64,000 nucleotides of DNA from Streptomyces sp. NBC_00878 (GTDB taxonomy: Bacteria; Actinomycetota; Actinomycetes; Streptomycetales; Streptomycetaceae): NCBI RefSeq assembly GCF_026341515.1, contig NZ_JAPEOK010000001.1, positions 10,106,001 to 10,170,000 on the forward strand. Reading direction: 5' to 3'. The notes beneath the pieces are model-generated. The model was not told where the DNA came from. It did not search any database and saw only the letters and a list, made by a program, of their open reading frames with translations. Position 1 is the first letter of the stretch. Each line of letters opens with the position of its first letter. Position numbers and translations under genes: made by a program. This document shows, piece by piece, positions 42,682 through 51,906 of the stretch.

Positions 42682-43137
42682 TCAATCGGTCCGGGTGCGG
42701 AGGCTCCGCGCCAGGGTCGGGATCATCACCGTCGCGGGGACGAGGTGTAGCCCGAGGAGGGCGGTGATGGTGGCGGCGGCTGCCCCGGAGAGGAGGGGCG
42801 GGACCAATGAGGTCGCGGTCAGCGACACTGCCGTCCACACGAATCGCTCGGCGGGGCGAGCGCTCCAACGAAGAAGAGCGACGGCAATGACGATGCCCAC
42901 GACCGAGAAGAAGCCGGTCACCACGGCGAACCCGGCCAACGGAATCGTCTCGCCACCATCGGGGACCTCGAAGTCGACGCCAACGGCCTGGGCAAGCGCC
43001 GCGGCGAGGGTGGTGGCCACCATCGCCGCGAGCGTGGCAATGAAGCCGGTGCCGGCGAGCCCTCGGAATCGGTGGGTGTGGCTGGTCCGGCCCGATGCCG
43101 GGCCTGCGACGGCCCCGGTGTCATTCATGCTCTTCAC
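42682..43137 (-). CDS. DUF6069-family membrane protein
   Basis: 151 residues with four predicted membrane helices ('GTGFIATLAAMVATTLAAALAQAVGV', 'PLAGFAVVTGFFSVVGIVIAVALLRW', 'FVWTAVSLTATSLVPPLLSG', 'ATITALLGLHLVPATVMIPTLARSL'), the pattern of DUF6069 proteins. A second possible ATG lies three codons in. Function unknown. It is 12 bases downstream of the cupin-like gene on the same strand and probably in the same transcript as the sigma factor. Confidence 0.75.
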   Translation of the reverse strand: MKSMNDTGAVAGPASGRTSHTHRFRGLAGTGFIATLAAMVATTLAAALAQAVGVDFEVPDGGETIPLAGFAVVTGFFSVVGIVIAVALLRWSARPAERFVWTAVSLTATSLVPPLLSGAAAATITALLGLHLVPATVMIPTLARSLRTRTD

Positions 43138-43149
43138 GTGGTACCTCCA

Positions 43150-43428
43150 TCATTCGGTAACTGGCGTACGGGGTGTTGACTTGCATGCGACGTTCCTGGC
43201 CCTGGGGGTGACGATGAGCACCCTCGCCGTGCGACGGCCGGGGTTCCGCAGGGCGCGGACGCCGGTGCCGCGGAGCCAGAACCCGGCGTCGCGTCCGAGG
43301 ACCGGCCCGGGCTCGCCGTCGCGCAGCTCCAGCTGCACCCGCCCACGGGTGACGACGCCGAACGCGTCGTACCACTCCGCCGCGACCACCGCGACACGCG
43401 CGCCACCGCGCAGCGTGAGCGTCCGCAC
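43150..43428 (-). CDS. small cupin-like protein (92 aa)
   Basis: From a GTG five bases after the sigma-factor stop, the frame reads 'VRTLTLRGGARVAVVAAEWYDAFGVVTRGRVQLELRDGEPGPVLGRDAGFWLRGTGVRALRNPGRRTARVLIVTPR'. The alternating beta-strand and Gly pattern with a late 'RALRNPG...VLIVTPR' strand resembles a small cupin barrel, although the metal-binding histidines are missing. Good codon bias supports a real gene. Function unknown. Confidence 0.6.
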   Translation of the reverse strand: MRTLTLRGGARVAVVAAEWYDAFGVVTRGRVQLELRDGEPGPVLGRDAGFWLRGTGVRALRNPGRRTARVLIVTPRARNVACKSTPRTPVTE

Positions 43429-43433
43429 CGGGA

Positions 43434-44432
43434 CTACTCCGTGCCGTCCGCCGACAGGCGCTCCGGCAGCCCGAGCCGCGGGAACCGGTCGTCGTGGAAC
43501 GTGATGATCTCGGTGATCGCTCCGCCGGTGACGCGCAGGACGTCGATCGTCAGCGGCAGGTACGCGCCCTCCCGCTTCCGCCAGTGGTAGTAGGCAATGG
43601 CGGGCTGCCGGTTCACGGCGGTGGGGACGGCGCGCAGGCCCTTCATGCCCTCGAAGCCGCTCTCGATCCAGTAGTTCACTACCGCGTCGCGACCGACATA
43701 CAGGCCCGGCGTGGGCGGCATCGAGGTGCGGACGTCGTCCCGCAGCATTGCGGCGAGCGTGTCGACGTCCGTGGCCACGCTGGCCTCGGTGTAGCGGCGC
43801 ACCAGCTCGCGCGTCCCGGCGTCCTGCTCGCCGCCGGTCCAGTCCTGCCGCTCGGCGGGCAGGTGCTCCCGCATGCCCGCGCGGGCCCGCTGCAGCGCGC
43901 TGTTCACGGAGTTGACGGAGTCCCCGAGGAGCTCCGCGACCTCCTTCGCCGGCCGGCCGAGCACGTCCCGCAGGATCAGCACGGCCCGCGGGCGCGGCGC
44001 GAGGTGCTGGACCGCGACCAGGTACGCCAGCTCGATCGTCTCCCGCGCGACGGCGACGGTCTCCGGCTCGTCCGCTTCGCCCGCGGGCAGCTCGTCGAGC
44101 AGCCGGTCCGGGTAGGGCTGCAGCCACAGCACCTCGCCGCCGGTCGCGGGCTCCGGGCGGCACTTGGCGAGCAGGTCCAGGCAGGCGTTGGTGGCGATCC
44201 CGTACAGCCAGGCCCGGAACGTCGACCGCCCCTCGAAGGTCTCCCGCCGCCGCCAGGCACGGAGGAACGTCTCCTGCACGGTGTCCTCGGCGTCCTCGAA
44301 CGACCCGAGCATCCGGTAGCAGTGCACGTGCAGCTCCCGCCGGTGCCGTTCCGCCAGCCCCGAGAACGTCGGCTCGTCGACCTCGCCCAGACTGCTCACG
44401 CCCAGCTCCTCCAGCCGTGTGTCCGCACTCAT
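43434..44432 (-). CDS. sigma-70 family factor with SnoaL-like C-terminal domain
   Basis: 332 residues. Sigma region 2 'HVHCYRMLGSFEDAEDTVQETFLRAWRRRETFEGRSTFRAWLYGIATNACLD' and region 4 'LILRDVLGRPAKEVAELLGDSVNSVNSALQRARAGM' are followed by a SnoaL/NTF2-like domain of about 120 residues ('RRYTEASVATDVDTLAAMLRDDVRTSMPPTPGLYVGRDAVVNYWI'). ECF factors with this tail form groups without a classical anti-sigma; the tail is thought to regulate activity. The ATG has GGAAGGATGACGTG upstream. Confidence 0.88.
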   Translation of the reverse strand: MSADTRLEELGVSSLGEVDEPTFSGLAERHRRELHVHCYRMLGSFEDAEDTVQETFLRAWRRRETFEGRSTFRAWLYGIATNACLDLLAKCRPEPATGGEVLWLQPYPDRLLDELPAGEADEPETVAVARETIELAYLVAVQHLAPRPRAVLILRDVLGRPAKEVAELLGDSVNSVNSALQRARAGMREHLPAERQDWTGGEQDAGTRELVRRYTEASVATDVDTLAAMLRDDVRTSMPPTPGLYVGRDAVVNYWIESGFEGMKGLRAVPTAVNRQPAIAYYHWRKREGAYLPLTIDVLRVTGGAITEIITFHDDRFPRLGLPERLSADGTE

Positions 44433-44657
44433 CACGTCATCCTTCCGCCTTGTCGTGTCCCGTCGTAGGTGTGACGGGCGCGGGCGCGAAAACTCATCAC
44501 TACGGCCGGTCGGTCGGCATGGCTGAGCGTTTCTCATCCTTGGCAGGTCGGGTATCCGGATCCGTCCGTTGAGCGGTTCGGGTTCCCGGGAACCTCTGGC
44601 GCCCGTACAGGCGTCGCATGGATCATCGGCGCGCGGGGCGTACAGGCAGGGGGGCCG

Positions 44658-46838
44658 ATGGGCCGGTTCGAGTTCGGGGAGTACCGGACGCTCGCGCTGC
44701 TCGGGGCGGGTGGCATGGGCCGTGCGTATCTGGCCCGTTCGGGGTCGGGGCGGCTCGTCGTGGTCAAGGTGATGCATGCGCACCTCGCCGCCGAGCCGCT
44801 GTTCCGGGAGCGGCTGCGGCGTGAGGTGCGGGCGGCGCGCGCCGTGACCGGCCCGTTCACGGCGGCCGTGCTCGACGCGGAGCCGCAGGCCCCGCTGCCG
44901 TGGCTGGCCATCGAGTACTGCGCGGGCCCCACCCTGTCGGAGGCCGTGGCCGGGTGCGGGCCACTGGCAGCCGGCGACCTCGCCTCGCTCGGTGCCGCTC
45001 TCGCCGAGGCGCTCAGCGCGATCCACACGGCGGGCCTGGTGCACCGCGACCTGAAGCCGGCGAATGTTCTGGTCACCGGTCAGGGCCCACGCGTCATCGA
45101 CTTCGGTATCGCGAAGGCGCTCGGTGACGGACCGGCGTCAGGACCGTCGGGGGAGGACCTGACGGGGAGCGGTGAGATGCTCGGCTCTGTCGGCTTCATG
45201 GCACCCGAGCAGATCACGTACGACACCGAACCCGCGGCCCCCTGCGACGTGTTCGCGCTCGGGGCGCTGCTCGCGCTGGCGGCGACGGGCCGCAATCCGC
45301 ACGGCGGGAGTACGGCCCCGCAGATCGTGTACCGGACGCTGCACGAGAAGCCGGACCTCGCCGGTGTGCCGGACGGGGAGTGGGCCGCCTTTTTGATCCG
45401 CTGTCTGTCGAAGGGGCCGGACGGACGCCCCACCGCGGCGGAGGTCCTGGACTGGTGCGCCGCCCGCGCGGCCGAACGGCCGTGGTGGGAGCGGCCGGAG
45501 GTGACCGCCCTGATCGACGGCCACGAGGAGACCGTCGCGCGCAGGATCGCCGTATCGGCCGACGCCGACGAGTTAGGCGCCACCCGCACCGACCCGCCGC
45601 CGGCCTCCGTGGGTCCGTCGCGCAGACGCGTGTTCGCGTGGGCGGGCGCCGCCGTCACGACCGCCGCAGCGGTGACGGCGACGATCGCCCTCCTGGACGA
45701 CGAGCCCGGTGCGCGGCGGCAGCCGGTCACCCCGTCCTGGCGCTCCGGCACCCCGCTGTGGACCCGCGAGGTGGGCGCCCTCGAATACGGCGGCACGCTG
45801 ACCCGTACGGCCGACGCCCTGTACGTGTACTTCGACGGCACAGCCCGTCGGCTCGACCCGCACACCGGCGCCGTGGCCTGGGAGTTCGAGGACGCGGCCG
45901 CCGTCCTGCCTTACGGCGACACGGTGTACGTCACCCACCGCCCGACGGATCTCGCCTCCCCCGTGATCGTGGCGATCGACGCGGCGGGCGGCGCGGAGCG
46001 GTGGCGCACAGGCGCCCTGGAATCAAACCCGTACCGCCCCTTCGGCTTCAGCTCGTTCGACGGCAGCTCGACGCTGCTCGCCGTCACGCACCGCACGGCA
46101 TGCCTGGCCACGTTCGCCAAGTACGACTCGATCTGGGCACGGCGCACGAACCAGAAGCGGCGCTGGCGGGCGTACGGCTTCGACCTGCCGACGGGCGCCC
46201 CGCTGTGGTTCAGGGGCGGTACGGCGGCACAGGTGACGGCGCTGAACGCGGCGGGCGGCCGGTTCGCCCTGGCCTCGGCGACCGCGACACCCGGTCCCCT
46301 GTACGTGCTCCATGAGCGCTCGGGCGAGGAGGAGTCCAGCATCCCCGACGGCTCGGCCACACCCGAGGTACATCCGGGAGCCCGGGGAACCCGCTACTAC
46401 GCGACGTCGACGTCCGTGCGCCGGGTGAACCTGGCCACGGGGAAGGCGAGGTGGACACAGCGCCTGGCGGGCGCGAGGGTGGCACCACTGGCCGGCGACG
46501 AACTCGTCGTAGCCGCCACGGCCCATGGCCTGGGCGCACTGGACGCGGCCGGCGGCGGCGAGCGCTGGTGGCGCGACGACCTCCGCGCGCTCACCACCAC
46601 CGACGGCCGCCCCCTGGCGGACGGCACCGTGGTCTACGCGGCAGGCCCCCGACCGGGCGCCTCCGACACCTCCGCGGGCACGTCCGCATGGGGCATCCAC
46701 GCCCTGGCGGCCGCCACGGGCAGACCGCGCTGGGCGGTCCCGGTGGACGGCCTGACCACGGAGTCGTACGGGGCGGCGGGCGACGGCCTGATCCACGTGT
46801 GCACCGGCACGACGCTGCAGACGTTCCGCGGCCCGTGA
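44658..46838 (+). CDS. Ser/Thr protein kinase with PQQ-type beta-propeller (AfsK-like), TTA codon
   Basis: 726 residues. The Hanks-type kinase domain (1-280) shows 'LGAGGMGRAYLA', 'VVVKVMHAH' (Lys), 'HRDLKPANVLV', 'DFGIAKAL' and 'GSVGFMAPEQI'. A membrane helix ('RRVFAWAGAAVTTAAAVTATIALL', about 326-350) follows, then an extracytoplasmic repeat domain with 'PLWTREVGALEYGG', 'GAVAWEFEDAAAV', 'GKARWTQRLAGARVAPLAGDELVVAAT', the WxTxL pattern of PQQ-like propellers. Codon 306 (45573-45575) is TTA. It likely senses an external or envelope signal and phosphorylates cytosolic targets; AfsK of Streptomyces is the closest known model. Confidence 0.9.
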   Translation: MGRFEFGEYRTLALLGAGGMGRAYLARSGSGRLVVVKVMHAHLAAEPLFRERLRREVRAARAVTGPFTAAVLDAEPQAPLPWLAIEYCAGPTLSEAVAGCGPLAAGDLASLGAALAEALSAIHTAGLVHRDLKPANVLVTGQGPRVIDFGIAKALGDGPASGPSGEDLTGSGEMLGSVGFMAPEQITYDTEPAAPCDVFALGALLALAATGRNPHGGSTAPQIVYRTLHEKPDLAGVPDGEWAAFLIRCLSKGPDGRPTAAEVLDWCAARAAERPWWERPEVTALIDGHEETVARRIAVSADADELGATRTDPPPASVGPSRRRVFAWAGAAVTTAAAVTATIALLDDEPGARRQPVTPSWRSGTPLWTREVGALEYGGTLTRTADALYVYFDGTARRLDPHTGAVAWEFEDAAAVLPYGDTVYVTHRPTDLASPVIVAIDAAGGAERWRTGALESNPYRPFGFSSFDGSSTLLAVTHRTACLATFAKYDSIWARRTNQKRRWRAYGFDLPTGAPLWFRGGTAAQVTALNAAGGRFALASATATPGPLYVLHERSGEEESSIPDGSATPEVHPGARGTRYYATSTSVRRVNLATGKARWTQRLAGARVAPLAGDELVVAATAHGLGALDAAGGGERWWRDDLRALTTTDGRPLADGTVVYAAGPRPGASDTSAGTSAWGIHALAAATGRPRWAVPVDGLTTESYGAAGDGLIHVCTGTTLQTFRGP

Positions 46839-46935
46839 GCCAGGCTGGTCCGCGCGAGCATGCACAACGGGAGGAGTACCCGCCCACCGACGACCATCCC
46901 CGACGGCGAAGGAAAGGCTCACAGGAGGCCCGCGC

Positions 46936-46983
46936 ATGACGAGCACCCCACTGGTGCCCGCAACAGAAAGGGTCCACCAGTGA
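46936..46983 (+). CDS. 15-codon leader peptide coupled to the second kinase
   Basis: ATG at 46936 follows AGGAGG by seven bases, the best ribosome-binding site in this gap. The frame encodes MTSTPLVPATERVHQ and stops at a TGA that shares two bases with the GTG start of the kinase (GTGA). It could supply ribosomes by translational coupling, since the kinase GTG itself has only AAAGGG. Confidence 0.4.
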   Translation: MTSTPLVPATERVHQ

Positions 46984-49211
46984 CCACCGCCCTTCACCCC
47001 GAGGACCCCAGGCAGCTGGGTCGGCACCACCTGATCGGTCGGCTCGGTGCCGGAGGCATGGGCCAGGTCTACCTCGCCCGCTCTCCGGGCGGTCGTCTCA
47101 CCGCCATCAAGACGATTCACGAGCACCTGGCCGCGGACCCCCACTACAGGGAACGGTTCCGCCGCGAGGCCACCGCAGCCCGCAAGGTCACCGGCGTCTA
47201 CACGGCCGCGGTCCTGGACGCCGACCCCGATGCCCGGCTTCCCTGGCTGGCCACCGTCTTTCTGCCCGGAGTGACTTTGCGCCGCGCCGTCGCCGCGACC
47301 GTCCCCCTGCCCGCACCGGCCGTACGCGCCCTCGCCGCCGCCCTCGCCGAGGCGCTGCGCGACATCCACGCGGCCGGCCTCGTCCATCGTGACCTGAAGC
47401 CGTCGAACATCCTGCTCACCCGGGATGGCCCCCGCGTCATCGACTTCGGCATCGCCCGCGCCCAGGACGACCGGGCCCTGACGGAGACCGGCGGGATGAT
47501 CGGCACCCCCGGATACATGTCCCCGGAGCAGATTCTCGACGGCCCGGCGGTGACCGCGGCGACGGACATCTTCGCGCTGGGCGCGGTGCTCGCGTTCGCG
47601 GCGACGGGCCGGGACGCGTTCGGGGCGGCCTCCGTGCCCGCGCTGCTCTACCGAATCGTCCACGAGGAGCCCCAACTCGACGACGTACCCGCGGAATCGG
47701 GCTTGAAGGACCTGATCGACGCCTGCCTCGACAAGTCCCCCGGCAACCGCCCCGATGCCGCCGCGATACTCCACCGCACTGTCACACCCACCCCGTCGGC
47801 CTGGTGGCGTGACGAACCGCTGCGTTCCCTGGTGGCCGACGCCGAGCCGACGCCGCCCCCCGGCCCGGAGCCGATGCCGGCTCCCACCGCCGTCCTGCCG
47901 AGCCCGGCCCCCTCCCGGCGGGGCGAGTTGTCCCGCCGCGCCGCTCTCGCAGCCGGCAGCGCCGCCCTCGTCGGCCTGTTCGGCTATGCGGTGGCGCGGG
48001 GCGGCGGCGCCGACGCCCAGGACGACGATCCGGACGACTGGAAGGTGACCGGGGGAACGGCCGCCCCCGGCGCGATCCGCTGGCGGCTGAGCGCCGGCGC
48101 CGGCCGGGTGGACGCCCTGCTCGCCACGCCGGCCGGGCTCGTCCTGCACGGGCTCGAACGAGCATTCACCAGTACCGGGTCGACCCAACTGCGTACCGCC
48201 TCGACGGGCCGTCGGCGCTGGGCGGCGGAGACCTCTGCCGACGTCCCGGACGACTGGGGCGTCACCGACGACGGGCTGCTCCTCGCGGGCGGCATCCGCC
48301 TCACCCCCACGGCCATCAGCACCGGCAAGACCCTCCCCGGGGCGGCGGCGCCGGAGTCCACCCAGCAGTGGTATGCGCTCGCCGGCACCGTCATGGTCAT
48401 CCGTGACACGGACGTGCTGCGCGCCGTCTCGCTCACCTCCGGTACCGAACTGTGGAGCCGCGAACAGCTCACCGAGTGGCGCCGACCCGCCGTCGTCGGC
48501 GACGCCCTCCTGCTCACCGACGAGCTCGCCCATCCGACCTGCGTGGACGCGAAGGAGGGCGAAGAGCTGTGGGCCTACCGGGAGTTGGGCGAGGACGACA
48601 CGGTGACGGCCGTGGGCGCACTGCCGCCGGACCGGTTCGCACTGCTCACCGAGAAGGGCATGCTGCATATCGTCGACGCCCGCAGCGGAGACCGGATGGC
48701 CGCCCGCACTCTGAAAACCGGGATCGCGCGTGGTGCCACGGCTCTCGCCCGCACCGGCAGCGCAGGCCTCCTCCTGACCGGCTCCACCCTGCACGGCTTC
48801 GGCCTCGACGACGCACGCCTGAACTGGAGCACACCCGCGCTCGGCCTCGATGCCTGCTGGACCCGGCGCCCCGGCGGCGTCCACGTCCCCGTCGTCGCGG
48901 GCGGACTGCTGCTGCACTGGAAAGACGGCCGTACGCTCACCGCTCTCGATCCGCGCACCGGCCAATCCCGTGGCCGGACAAAGCAGTTCGAGGACACCGG
49001 CCCCGCCCAGTGCCCGCCCGCCGTCGCACCGGACGGCGCCACGGTGTACGCGGCAGCGGGCCGCGCCTGCGCGGCACTACGGACGACCGCGCGGGACCTG
49101 ACCGAAACACACACCCGCACAGCCCCCGCTCCCGTCACCGCCCTCACGGCCGACACCCGCGGCTGGTATGCCTGCGCAGGCCGCAAGACCGTGATGGCGG
49201 TCAACGGATAA
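46980..49211 (+). CDS. Ser/Thr protein kinase with PQQ-type beta-propeller
   Basis: 743 residues from GTG. Kinase domain: 'LGAGGMGQVYLARSPGGRLTAIKTI', 'HRDLKPSNILL', 'DFGIARAQ', 'GTPGYMSPEQI'. Pro-rich juxtamembrane stretch (about 288-315), then 'LSRRAALAAGSAALVGLFGYAVA', an internal helix preceded by a twin-arginine-like RR, and a propeller of WxTxL-type repeats ('TELWSREQLTEWRRPAVVGDALLLTD', 'EELWAYREL', 'LNWSTPAL'). It is a tandem paralogue of the kinase at 44658, with 141 bases between them. It could form a heteromeric sensor with it. Confidence 0.9.
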   Translation: MTTALHPEDPRQLGRHHLIGRLGAGGMGQVYLARSPGGRLTAIKTIHEHLAADPHYRERFRREATAARKVTGVYTAAVLDADPDARLPWLATVFLPGVTLRRAVAATVPLPAPAVRALAAALAEALRDIHAAGLVHRDLKPSNILLTRDGPRVIDFGIARAQDDRALTETGGMIGTPGYMSPEQILDGPAVTAATDIFALGAVLAFAATGRDAFGAASVPALLYRIVHEEPQLDDVPAESGLKDLIDACLDKSPGNRPDAAAILHRTVTPTPSAWWRDEPLRSLVADAEPTPPPGPEPMPAPTAVLPSPAPSRRGELSRRAALAAGSAALVGLFGYAVARGGGADAQDDDPDDWKVTGGTAAPGAIRWRLSAGAGRVDALLATPAGLVLHGLERAFTSTGSTQLRTASTGRRRWAAETSADVPDDWGVTDDGLLLAGGIRLTPTAISTGKTLPGAAAPESTQQWYALAGTVMVIRDTDVLRAVSLTSGTELWSREQLTEWRRPAVVGDALLLTDELAHPTCVDAKEGEELWAYRELGEDDTVTAVGALPPDRFALLTEKGMLHIVDARSGDRMAARTLKTGIARGATALARTGSAGLLLTGSTLHGFGLDDARLNWSTPALGLDACWTRRPGGVHVPVVAGGLLLHWKDGRTLTALDPRTGQSRGRTKQFEDTGPAQCPPAVAPDGATVYAAAGRACAALRTTARDLTETHTRTAPAPVTALTADTRGWYACAGRKTVMAVNG

Positions 49212-49245
49212 CCCGTACCAGGTTCAGCCGTCGCTGGACGGAAGG

Positions 49246-50682
49246 TCAGAAGGGTGTCACCGCCACGAACGAACTGTCCTGGCGGAACAGGTCCGTGCCG
49301 TCCGACGGGTCGACGCGGAGTTGGTAGTTGTAGTGGCGCAGGTAGTAGCCGGGGTAGTTGTACGACTCCAGGCGCACGGAACCGCTAGCCGATCCCGTAC
49401 GGGCGATGAAGGTCGCGTCTCTGGCGAACGTCGACGAGCCGTTGTTCGCGTCGAAGCGGGCCCGGAAGTCCCAGTGCCGCAGGTAGTTGCCGGCCGCGTT
49501 GCGGAACGAGTAGCCGTTGCCGTCCGCGAGACCCGCCACGATGGTGAACGTGGACGCCTGCTTCTCCGCGGCCGTGCTGGAACTGGTCAGCACGGGGAGG
49601 TTGAGCAGGGCGGACTGCTCCTGCCAGTAGCGGGTGGTGAAGTTGCCGGACCGCAAGAAGCGGGTGACTCCGGTCGGCAGGGTCACGCCGCCGGACACCG
49701 TCTCCTTGAGCACGGTGAAGTGGCGTGCCGTACCGGAGATGCCCGGCAGAGTCCTGGGTGCGCTCCAGGTGACGAAGGTGTCGTAACTGTCGCTGTAGTA
49801 GTAGCTGCCGTCGCCGTATCCGTCGAAGAAGATCCGCCACGCGCCGTTGTCGAGCTGCACCAGCGCGGTGCCCTCGCGCGTGCCGCCCCAGCCCGCCCAG
49901 TTCCCGGTCCTGCTGATCGTGTACGGGCCCGCGAGCGCGGTGCTCGTGGCGTACTCGATGTACTTCGACGTCTCGTTCTTCGTGAGGGCGTGGTACGTCG
50001 AGCCGATCTTCACGATGAACGTGTCGATGTGGTTGGCGCCGATGCCGGACAGCGCCACCGGTGAACTCCAGGCGGTGAGCGCGGAGTTGGTGGCCTTGAG
50101 CAGATACGGCGTGAAGATCCACTCGTTGCTGGTCACCGAGCAGGACACGATGACGTTCACGCTGCCGTCGCTGTCGACGAACCACTCCGGCGCCCAGGCG
50201 CGCGACAGGTTCGCGATGGGGACGGTGTAGTCGTACAGGAACGTCCAGTTGCTGCGGTCCGAACTGCGGGCGAAGCCGATGGTGGTGCTGGTGTCCTGCC
50301 AGGTGTGCGTGGTGTAGGTGATGTAGTAGTAGCCGTCGGTGTGCTTGAAAACGCTGGCGTCGCGGATGCGGCCCGCGGGCGGTGTGTACGCGGACGCCTT
50401 GAGGAGCCGGAAGTCCGTCGCGTCGTCGGACTGGTAGACGTTCACCGTGCCGTCGTTGCTGTTGAGGAACGGCACGATCGTGTAGCGGGTGGCCGATCCG
50501 GGAGGCGGCGCGGCCGCGGAGGCCGTGCCGAACAGGCCGGGCACACCGCCCATGACGAGCGCCGAGGCCGGCAGCGCGGCCATCGCCCGCAGCAGGCTTC
50601 GACGTGACGGCGCGAAGGGGTGGACGGCGCCGGTCGCGTCCGGGGAGACGACGGGTCTGTGGGAGTTGTCTGGCGTGATCAT
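49246..50682 (-). CDS. secreted GH43 enzyme with arabinose-binding AbfB (CBM42) domain
   Basis: 478 residues. Tat-type signal ('SRRSLLRAMAALPASALVMG', cleavage near 'ASAAA'). GH43 propeller: base Asp in 'GRIRDASVFKHTDG', acid Glu in 'AWAPEWFVDSDG', Asp in 'GANHIDTFIV'. C-terminal AbfB beta-trefoil of about 140 residues ('SFRNAAGNYLRHWDFRARFD', 'SYNYPGYYLRHYNYQLRVDPSDGTDLFRQDSSF') that binds arabinofuranose side chains. It probably attacks arabinan- or arabinogalactan-type polymers outside the cell. The ATG has GAGGAGAG upstream. Confidence 0.88.
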   Translation of the reverse strand: MITPDNSHRPVVSPDATGAVHPFAPSRRSLLRAMAALPASALVMGGVPGLFGTASAAAPPPGSATRYTIVPFLNSNDGTVNVYQSDDATDFRLLKASAYTPPAGRIRDASVFKHTDGYYYITYTTHTWQDTSTTIGFARSSDRSNWTFLYDYTVPIANLSRAWAPEWFVDSDGSVNVIVSCSVTSNEWIFTPYLLKATNSALTAWSSPVALSGIGANHIDTFIVKIGSTYHALTKNETSKYIEYATSTALAGPYTISRTGNWAGWGGTREGTALVQLDNGAWRIFFDGYGDGSYYYSDSYDTFVTWSAPRTLPGISGTARHFTVLKETVSGGVTLPTGVTRFLRSGNFTTRYWQEQSALLNLPVLTSSSTAAEKQASTFTIVAGLADGNGYSFRNAAGNYLRHWDFRARFDANNGSSTFARDATFIARTGSASGSVRLESYNYPGYYLRHYNYQLRVDPSDGTDLFRQDSSFVAVTPF

Positions 50683-50794
50683 GTGCGGCTCTCCTCGTTC
50701 GGACTGTGCTGCTGGTGCTGCCGAGCGGAGTCCCAAGTGCGCACGAATTCACTGAGGTTGGGGCGTGCGCACACGCTCTGACGGGTCGACATAT

Positions 50795-50807
50795 CGAACG
50801 TAGTTCG
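50795..50807. promoter_or_regulatory. possible operator CGAAC-N3-GTTCG
   Basis: CGAACGTAGTTCG has perfect 5-bp arms, 113 bases upstream of the GH43-AbfB start, in an otherwise featureless gap (50683-50943). Candidate site for sugar-dependent control. Confidence 0.35.
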
Positions 50808-50943
50808 GCAAACCGGTCAGAACGTAGAGTGCGGCCGTGAGCACGTCAATAACTTCGACACACTCAGCCCCTTCTTGGCCGAGGCGGGGATGCGGGCTCG
50901 GGCGGAGTGGTGCCGTGCCGTCAGGCGGGCGTCCGCCGAGGCC

Positions 50944-51597
50944 TCACTCGCCGAGCGCCCGTCCGACCCGCACATTCCAGCGCCCGGCCCGCCCGCTGAA
51001 CTCCGTCACGGTCAACGGCGGCACATCGACGCGCCAGAACGCCGATTCCGGTGCCCCGAGTGCCCGCACCACCCCGGCCCGTACGATCTCCGGCTCGACG
51101 ACGGCGACGATCCGCACCGAGCCCGCTCCCGAACCCGGTGCTGAGCCCGAAGCCGAGCCTGGGCCCGAGCCGAGGGCCGGATCCGCCGCCGTCTCCAGCC
51201 ACTTCGCCACTCGCTCGCACAACCCGCTCACCGACTCGCCGCCGTGCGGGGCGGACGACGGGTCCGCCAGCCAGCGCCCCACGGCCTCCGGTTCGTCGGC
51301 GCTCACCTCGGCGAGGGTCGCCCCGCGCCAGCGGCCCACGTCCAGGCCGGCCAGTTCCGGCTCGATGACGGCGGCGGCCACGGAGGCGATGGTGTCGGTG
51401 TCGAGCCCGAGCGCCGCGGCCGTCTCCCGGCAGCGAACCGTGGGTGAGACCAGAACCCGGTCGGCGGTGGGCAACGAGCCCGCGGCGGCCCCGGCGAGCC
51501 GCAGCCCGGCCGCGTCGACGGAACATCCGTCGTCGAAGCGCGCCTCCCGCAACGCCGAGTTCATCGCTGGTGAGATCAACATCACTCGGCTGGTCAT
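50944..51597 (-). CDS. histidine-phosphatase-superfamily protein lacking catalytic histidines
   Basis: 217 residues. The fold is recognisable ('DAAGLRLAGAAAGSLPTADRVLVSPTVRCRETAAALG', 'PELAGLDVGRWRGATLAEVSADEPEAVGRWLADPSSAPHGGESVSGLCERV'), as in CobC/phosphoglycerate-mutase relatives. The N-terminal RHG motif is replaced by 'LISPAMNSA', and the late His strand by 'VVEPEIVRAG'. Both catalytic histidines are therefore absent. A Gly/Ser/Ala/Pro repeat of about 15 residues sits before the last strand. It is divergent from a cobalamin riboswitch, suggesting a corrinoid-linked role (inference). Confidence 0.78.
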   Translation of the reverse strand: MTSRVMLISPAMNSALREARFDDGCSVDAAGLRLAGAAAGSLPTADRVLVSPTVRCRETAAALGLDTDTIASVAAAVIEPELAGLDVGRWRGATLAEVSADEPEAVGRWLADPSSAPHGGESVSGLCERVAKWLETAADPALGSGPGSASGSAPGSGAGSVRIVAVVEPEIVRAGVVRALGAPESAFWRVDVPPLTVTEFSGRAGRWNVRVGRALGE

Positions 51598-51739
51598 CGG
51601 CCCGCCCTCGCGTTCCCCACGTGCTCAACACCCCTGTCCGTACCGGGAATTGGGGGCGTGACCAGGACACCGGCGCGCGCTCCGGGGCCCATGCGCCCTT
51701 GGCCGCGCCTCCGCTTCGCGGTACCTTCTCGTCGATATT

Positions 51740-51859
51740 GACGACGGTACGACGGAAGCCGGTGAGAATCCGGCACGGTCGCGCCACTGTAAGCCCCGCA
51801 CCAGCCGCCTCCCGCCCGGGAGGTGAAGGTCGAGCGAAGTCAGACCCGTGGCCGTCGTC
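51740..51859 (+). ncRNA. cobalamin riboswitch
   Basis: Conserved elements in order: 'GGAAGCCGGTGAGAATCCGGC', 'GCGCCACTGTAA' (the GCCACTG element that pairs with the regulatory loop), a variable hairpin, and 'GAAGTCAGACC' (B12-box end). The outer helix P1 is GACGACGG (51740-51747) with CCGTCGTC (51852-51859). It precedes cbtB by 47 bases. Downstream, the ribosome-binding site is inside CAGGAGGTCCTG, so ligand-dependent masking of translation is plausible. Confidence 0.9.
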
Positions 51860-51906
51860 CTGTGCACCACCGAGATGGGACGCGAGTTCCCCCAGGAGGT
51901 CCTGCC

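Noticed and set aside
46023..48965. 980-codon minus-strand frame opposite the two kinases
   Set aside because: Shadow of two kinase genes whose motifs are all in the plus-strand frames.
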